Part shown: in pieces, positions 53,226 through 57,823 of the stretch
How the letters are laid out: the number at the start of each line of letters is the position of its first letter
Position numbering within the stretch: the first letter of the stretch is position 1
DNA from: Bradyrhizobium sp.
GTDB taxonomy: Bacteria; Pseudomonadota; Alphaproteobacteria; Rhizobiales; Xanthobacteraceae
Length of the DNA stretch: 57,823 nucleotides
Direction: 5' to 3'
Assembly: GCF_004799445.1 (NCBI RefSeq)
Contig: NZ_SSNA01000146.1
Location: 1-57,823 of the forward strand
Notes under the pieces: generated by a model
What the model was told of the DNA's origin: nothing
The model's input: the letters and a program-made list of their open reading frames with translations, nothing else
The model's database searches: none
Translations under genes and position numbers: made by a program

Positions 53226-54137
53226 TCAGTAGGTCGACGGATCCGGCGAATCCGTTGGCTTCTCGAAGGCCCGCTTCATCGCCGGGCTCATCGGGATATC
53301 CAGGTTGACCCCCTTCGGCGGGATTGGCTGGGTGAACCACTTGGCGTAGAGCGCCGCAAGCTCGGGACTCTGATAGAGGCTTGCGGTCGCGGCATCGGCA
53401 ATCGCCTTGAACGCCACATCGTCCTTGCGCAGCATGATTCCATAGGGTTCAGGCCTGGAGAACGCGTCCTCCGAGATCACGTAGGCCTTCGGATCCTTCG
53501 CGTTGGCAATCAGGCCCGCGATCACGATATCGTCCTGGATAAAGGCCACTGCCCTGCCGGTCTCGACCATCAGGAACGCTTCGGCTTGATCCTGAGCCGG
53601 GATGACCGTCATCCCCAGATTCAATCGGCTATTGAATTCGAGCGCCTGCTTGATGTTGGTCGAGCCGGCCGGAGAGACGACCGTCTTGCCCTTGAGGCCG
53701 CTGATCGAGCCGATCTTCGATTCGACTTTCGAAACGAAACGGCTCGCGGTCAGGAAATGCGTATTGGTGTACCAGACCTGCTGTTGCCGCTCGGCGTTGT
53801 TGGTGGTGTTGCCGCATTCGAGGTCAATCGTGCCATTGGCCAACAGCGGAATGCGCGTCGAAGACGTCACCAGCTGATACCGCACTTCGAGTTTGTCCAG
53901 CTTCAATTGGCGTTTCACCGCGTCGACGATCCTGGCGCAGATGTCTATGGCGAAGCCGATCGGCTGCCGCTTGTCGTCGAGGTAGGAGAACGGCACCGAC
54001 GCCTCGCGGTGCCCGATGGTGATATATCCGAGCTCCCTCCCCTTCGCGAGCGTGCCTGTGAGTTCGTCCGCCATCGCGGTTGCGTGTCCTGACAGAAGCG
54101 TTGCCAGCGCCATCGCCACCAATAGGTCTTTCCGCAC
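53226..54137 (-). CDS. Amino-acid-type ABC binding protein (GltI-like)
   Basis: The 303-residue periplasmic protein of the SBP_bac_3 family has a signal peptide ending in 'SGHATAMA'. Ligand-domain blocks are 'ITIGHREASVPFSYLDDKRQ', DLECGNTTNNAERQQ and 'MLRKDDVAFKAIADAA', the pattern of glutamate/aspartate binding proteins. No permease or ATPase gene is adjacent, so it is an orphan component. The 270 bases on its 5' side hold no recognised gene. Confidence 0.88.
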   Translation of the reverse strand: MRKDLLVAMALATLLSGHATAMADELTGTLAKGRELGYITIGHREASVPFSYLDDKRQPIGFAIDICARIVDAVKRQLKLDKLEVRYQLVTSSTRIPLLANGTIDLECGNTTNNAERQQQVWYTNTHFLTASRFVSKVESKIGSISGLKGKTVVSPAGSTNIKQALEFNSRLNLGMTVIPAQDQAEAFLMVETGRAVAFIQDDIVIAGLIANAKDPKAYVISEDAFSRPEPYGIMLRKDDVAFKAIADAATASLYQSPELAALYAKWFTQPIPPKGVNLDIPMSPAMKRAFEKPTDSPDPSTY

Positions 54138-54409
54138 CGGGATTCTCCATCGTCAATTGCTCTTCACGGCCATGCTTCGCGATATCGGACAATTTATCAA
54201 GTCGTCGAAACGGCGACGTGATCGAATAGCTGGGTTGACGCCGGTTGCTGGCGCAAAACGACATAGCCGGTCTCGCCAGAGATGCCTGTACGCAGGGATA
54301 AAGCCGACATGCCGGTTGCACGGAGCGAGGGCCGGGTTTGACCCGAGCCGGACATCATCAGGGAATCAGGATGGATGCGTTTTCGATTGTTGCAATGGCC
54401 TCTCAACGC

Positions 54410-56164
54410 TCACGATAAAGTCTGAAGCTCGCCAACGCCGATCGGAGGCTTGCTTCGCCAGCCGATCATAAACGCTCGCTTTGCCAGCTCGTTCTGAACG
54501 CGGGCGATCTGCGTCCGCTCTCTAACGAGCCGCAAGCGCAGCAAGGGATCGTGAGTTCCCGAGGCGGCAAGGCTTTTGTTGATGACCCAGCCGAACGGCT
54601 CGATGCCGGCGCGCCGCAAGTCAGCCTGAAGGGCAGCGGCCTCGGAAACCGGCGTTGTCTCCGGCAGGGTTACCAGGATCACGCGGGTGTAGGCGGGGTC
54701 TTGCAGCCTCATCAGCGGGGTGATGATGCGCCCGGGTCCGCTCGGTTCGAGTTGGCGTGTCATCTGCCGATGATAGGCGCCGGTCGCATCCAGTAGGAGC
54801 AGGGTGTGGCCGGTGGGAGCCGTGTCGAGCACCACGAAGGCGGCTCGGGCCTCCGCGACAATGTGCGAGAAAGCATGAAACACGGCCACTTCCTCGGTGC
54901 ATGGCGAAGCAAGATCCTCGCGCAGCAGCGCCATACCCTGCTCATCGAGTTCAGCGCGACGGGTCGCCAGTATTTTTGCGACATACCGTTCGGTCTCGAC
55001 CGCTGGGTCGATCCGATCGACCGTCAGGCCGGGCATCGCGCCGTCAACGACGAAAGCTACGTGAGCTGCCGGGTCGGTTGTGCTGAGATGGACGGCGTGA
55101 CCTCGCTTCGCGAGTCCGACGGCGATAGCGGCGGCAATCGTCGTCTTCCCGACGCCGCCCTTGCCCATGACCATGACGAGACCACGGTTGCCCTGCGCGA
55201 TCTCATCGACCAGCCGGTTGAGGCCGGGCAGATCGACCGGCGCGGCGGCTTGCTCGCTGGCTGCAATCGGAGGCGGATTGGAGGGCGACAAGAGCGCTCT
55301 GAGAGCCGTAAGGCCGACGGTGTCGAAACCAAGCAACGGGATTTCGTCTCGCGGCAGCTTCGTGAGCGACGCCGGCATCGCGGCCAGAGCCTCGTCCTGA
55401 TCCCGCTCAAGCGCAACCGCCACGACATCGGTTGGGTCCATGGCGTGGAAGCGTCCATTCACGACGAGAACCTGATTGGAGAGATTGAGCGCATCGAGTT
55501 CGCCCGCAGTTCTGGCCGCCTCGCGGATCGCGCCTCGGTCGGCGCGGGTGACCAAGATAATGGTGGTCCGTTCGGAATCGCCCAAGGCTTCAAGCGCCTT
55601 GCGAAAACGATCCTCCTGCATCTTCAAACCTGAATGTGGACCGAGGCAGGACGCCCCCCGGTCATTGTCCTTGAGAAAGCCGGTCCATGCCTTGGGGAGG
55701 CTAAGGAGGCGCAGCGTGTGGCCGGTCGGGGCCGTATCGAAAATGATGTGGTCGAACCCGGCCATATCGCCGTCCAGAAGCCCCACGAACTCGTCGAAGG
55801 CGGCTATTTCGGTGGTGCAAGCGCCGGAGAGTTGCTCGCGCACAGTTGATCTCTCGCCGGCGGTAACCTCTGGTCCGAGTTGTTCCAAGACACGGGTTCG
55901 ATAACTCTCGGCAGCTGCCTCCGGGTCAATATTCATCGCCGAAAGTCCGGCGACGTTTGGCACCGGTGTCGGGCTATCGCTCAAGGCGACTTCGAGCATC
56001 TCGTCGAGGTTCGACGCGGGATCGGTGCTGACAAGAAGGACCCGCAATCCACGATCGGCGAGGCCGATGGCGGTCGCGCACGCAAGAGAGGTCTTGCCGA
56101 CGCCGCCCTTGCCGGTGAAAAAAAGAAATGGTGTGGGAGCTTTCAGAGCGTGAACGTGAAACAT
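54410..56164 (-). CDS. arsA: Two-domain ArsA-type ATPase
   Basis: The 584-residue protein has duplicated ATPase halves with Walker A loops GKGGVGKTS (about 18-26) and GKGGVGKTT (334-342), linked near residues 290-315. DTAPTGHT recurs in both halves. The three metalloid cysteines of ArsA are all present: Cys116 (SGACTTE), Cys173 (ASCLGPH) and Cys422 (SPCTEE). ArsA powers arsenite export with ArsB. Here no arsB, acr3, arsD, arsR or arsC is adjacent, so the gene is an orphan or part of a locus cut elsewhere. It reads in the same direction as the thiolase gene upstream. Confidence 0.9.
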   Translation of the reverse strand: MFHVHALKAPTPFLFFTGKGGVGKTSLACATAIGLADRGLRVLLVSTDPASNLDEMLEVALSDSPTPVPNVAGLSAMNIDPEAAAESYRTRVLEQLGPEVTAGERSTVREQLSGACTTEIAAFDEFVGLLDGDMAGFDHIIFDTAPTGHTLRLLSLPKAWTGFLKDNDRGASCLGPHSGLKMQEDRFRKALEALGDSERTTIILVTRADRGAIREAARTAGELDALNLSNQVLVVNGRFHAMDPTDVVAVALERDQDEALAAMPASLTKLPRDEIPLLGFDTVGLTALRALLSPSNPPPIAASEQAAAPVDLPGLNRLVDEIAQGNRGLVMVMGKGGVGKTTIAAAIAVGLAKRGHAVHLSTTDPAAHVAFVVDGAMPGLTVDRIDPAVETERYVAKILATRRAELDEQGMALLREDLASPCTEEVAVFHAFSHIVAEARAAFVVLDTAPTGHTLLLLDATGAYHRQMTRQLEPSGPGRIITPLMRLQDPAYTRVILVTLPETTPVSEAAALQADLRRAGIEPFGWVINKSLAASGTHDPLLRLRLVRERTQIARVQNELAKRAFMIGWRSKPPIGVGELQTLS

Positions 56165-56294
56165 TGAAATCCATCCCAGGGACAGGCCGGTTCACGCGTC
56201 CAACTGAGCTGTCGCGTGGAAGTGTGAGCGGACGCGCCGGAAAGCGGCGCGCCCAATCGCCTCATGAATGCATTGGGCTAAGTCTCTGATCGGC

Positions 56295-57482
56295 TCAATT
56301 CACCGTTTCGAGGGCAAGCGCAATTCCCTGACCGCCACCGATGCAGAGTGTGACGATGCCTCTCTTAATGCCATCGCGTTTCATCGAATGCAACAAGCGC
56401 GTGGTGAGCACCGCGCCGGACGCCCCTATCGGGTGACCGTGCGCGATTGCACCACCTTCGACATTGACCACGTCAGGATTCAGGCCGAGGTCCTTTGTCA
56501 CCGCAATCGCTATTGCCGCGAAGGCCTCGTTGATCTCGATGCGCTGGATGTCTGCGGTTTTCCAGCCGGCGCGATCGAGCGCCTGCTTCACCGCCGGCAC
56601 CGGACCCAATCCGAACATGCCCGGCTCGACGGCGCCAATACCGTAGGCGACAAGGCGCGCCATCGGCGCCAGGCCTTTCTTGTCGGCCCATGCGCGATCG
56701 GCCACGATCATCGCCGCAGCACCCGTATTAAGCCCAGGTGCGTTGCCAGCCGTAATGGTGCCGTCCTTGCGGAAGGCGGGCTTGAGCTTTCCGAGGCTCT
56801 CCAGCGTCGTCTCCGGCCGATTGTGCTCGTCCTTGTCGAATTTTGTCGGCCCCTTGCGCGAGGCAATTTCGACGGAGGCGATTTCCGCAGCGAACTTGCC
56901 GGCAGCCTGAGCCCCGGAAAAGCGCTTTTGCGAGCGTTCAGCCCAGCGGTCTTGCTCTTCACGGGTAATCTGGTGCGAGGTCGCCAGATCTTCGGTGTGC
57001 CATCCGGAATGTTGACCGGAAAAGGCGTCATTGAGACCGTCCATCAGCATCGCATCAAAGATTTTCGCGTCACCCATTCGGTAACCCCAGCGCCCGGATC
57101 CCATGAGATACGGGGCACGATCCATGTTCTCCATGCCGCCGGCGACTGCACTATCGATCAAGCCGAGCATCACCTCCTGTGCCGCACTCGCAATCGCCTG
57201 CGCACCCGAACCGCAGACGCGGTTAACCGTCAGCGCAGGAACATCGACCGGAATGCCGGCGTTGATGGCCGCCTGTCTGGCCGGGTTCATTTTATTGCCC
57301 GCCTGGATCACGTTGCCCATGACAACCGTGTCGATGTCACCAGACGCGAGTTTCGCGCGCTCAAGCGTCGCGCGGACCGCCACGGCGCCGATATCGACCG
57401 CCGCCATATCCTTGAGCGTGCCGCCATATGTGCCGATCGCGGTACGCACTGGCGAGCAAATTACGACTTCCTTGTTGGCCAT
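56295..57482 (-). CDS. Acetyl-CoA C-acetyltransferase (thiolase)
   Basis: The 395-residue thiolase has Cys90 in NRVCGSGAQA, NEAFAAIA, HGHPIGASGA and CIGGGQG, all catalytic groups present. The sequence group is that of AtoB/PhaA-type biosynthetic thiolases (two acetyl-CoA to acetoacetyl-CoA), which may feed PHB. It differs from the PcaF-like thiolase at 37.9 kb. A 130-base gap separates it from arsA downstream; a shared transcript is possible but unproven. Confidence 0.9.
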   Translation of the reverse strand: MANKEVVICSPVRTAIGTYGGTLKDMAAVDIGAVAVRATLERAKLASGDIDTVVMGNVIQAGNKMNPARQAAINAGIPVDVPALTVNRVCGSGAQAIASAAQEVMLGLIDSAVAGGMENMDRAPYLMGSGRWGYRMGDAKIFDAMLMDGLNDAFSGQHSGWHTEDLATSHQITREEQDRWAERSQKRFSGAQAAGKFAAEIASVEIASRKGPTKFDKDEHNRPETTLESLGKLKPAFRKDGTITAGNAPGLNTGAAAMIVADRAWADKKGLAPMARLVAYGIGAVEPGMFGLGPVPAVKQALDRAGWKTADIQRIEINEAFAAIAIAVTKDLGLNPDVVNVEGGAIAHGHPIGASGAVLTTRLLHSMKRDGIKRGIVTLCIGGGQGIALALETVN

Positions 57483-57823
57483 CGGTCATCTCCTCATTTC
57501 TTGCGGCGGCGCGATGTGGATATTTGCAGAAATTTAATAGCAACGCCGGTGGGGTGCTTTGTTGCGATGGATCAATAGATGGGAGTAACGATGTCGAACG
57601 GCCAGCCCGATGATTTGCCCGACGGGCAAATCACTGTCGCCGCGTTGATCCCGCGTCCAGTCTCATTTGCAAAAATTTTTCGTTTTGCGGCGGCGCAAAT
57701 CACTTTTACAATTTCCGCCGTCCTGTCCCGCAAGAGGGGCGTTGGCCATCGTCACGAACGTTGGGGCGGGATGCGGTGGACGCGAACCACGCTACTGACG
57801 AGAGCGTGTGCTTGCGGACGGCG
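57483..57823. other. Terminal non-coding region
   Basis: No gene is supported in these 341 bases. They hold the thiolase promoter region, the palindrome at 57613 and an AT-rich patch (CAAAAATTTTTCG near 57670). The right end is cut by the window. Confidence 0.5.
57613..57633. repeat. Perfect palindrome GATTTGCCCG-A-CGGGCAAATC
   Basis: Ten-base arms flank a single central base. CAAATCAC at its right end recurs at 57696-57703. The following stretch to the window end (TCCTGTCCCGCAAGAGGGGC ... GCGGTGGACGCGAACC) looks like the start of a long dispersed repeat often found in Bradyrhizobium; that is from memory. Confidence 0.6.

Noticed and set aside
54197..54406. 69-codon open frame on the - strand (MRGHCNNRKR...)
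   Set aside because: Its low-complexity Ser/Arg pattern looks like translated intergenic repeat DNA rather than a protein; no ribosome site.

Overview
The window is chromosomal DNA from a GC-rich alphaproteobacterium, most likely Nitrobacteraceae (Bradyrhizobium, Rhodopseudomonas or Afipia type). The basis is the gene content: an ActS/ActR (RegB/RegA) redox two-component pair, an HWE-type histidine kinase, a TtuC-less family of rhizobial 'MKRREF' ABC binding proteins, MmcB, and glnD close to mutS. Several short palindromic intergenic repeats look like those scattered through Bradyrhizobium genomes. No tRNA, rRNA, CRISPR array, transposase or phage gene was seen.

Left part (1-17.4 kb): mixed housekeeping and signalling genes (YccF membrane protein, PAS-GGDEF-EAL protein, HWE kinase, short-chain dehydrogenase, membrane adenylate cyclase, cytochrome P450), then a stretch with marked gene decay. 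An ABC binding protein and a luciferase-like oxidoreductase each carry one in-frame TAG. An ATP-grasp gene has a one-base frameshift, and a formyltransferase has lost its N-terminal half. Between them lie intact genes: an exported sulfatase-modifying-factor-like protein, a PHB-depolymerase-type esterase, a metallo-beta-lactamase-fold hydrolase, lpxD (apparently without an ATG start) and mmcB.

Middle part (17.5-39 kb): actS-actR, an ABC-2 exporter pair, intracellular PHB depolymerase, a zinc metallopeptidase, a TolC-type outer membrane protein, a class A penicillin-binding protein, a branched-chain-amino-acid-type binding protein, glnD, OsmC, a membrane protein, mutS and a PcaF-type thiolase.

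The most coherent metabolic block is 39.3-45.9 kb. A TetR-family regulator with a palindromic operator over its own promoter is followed on the same strand by ligJ, ligK, an unassigned periplasmic-binding-protein-like gene, ligI, ligA, ligB and ligC. These encode the protocatechuate 4,5-cleavage route: LigAB opens the ring, LigC oxidises the semialdehyde to 2-pyrone-4,6-dicarboxylate, LigI hydrolyses it, LigJ hydrates oxalomesaconate, and LigK cleaves the product to pyruvate and oxaloacetate. No LigU/GalD tautomerase and no transporter are present here. A 35-codon ORF with a Tat-like N-terminus is translationally coupled to ligJ.

Right part (46-57.8 kb): a small outer membrane beta-barrel protein, a marR-emrA-emrB efflux operon read leftwards from a palindromic operator, zur, an EamA transporter, ispG, an amino-acid binding protein, a two-domain ArsA ATPase with no other arsenic gene beside it, an acetyl-CoA acetyltransferase, and a terminal palindromic repeat.

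I did not find a convincing wholly new multi-gene system. The best leads are the cytosolic binding-protein-like gene inside the lig operon, the Tat-like leader ORF before ligJ, and the cluster of freshly broken genes.
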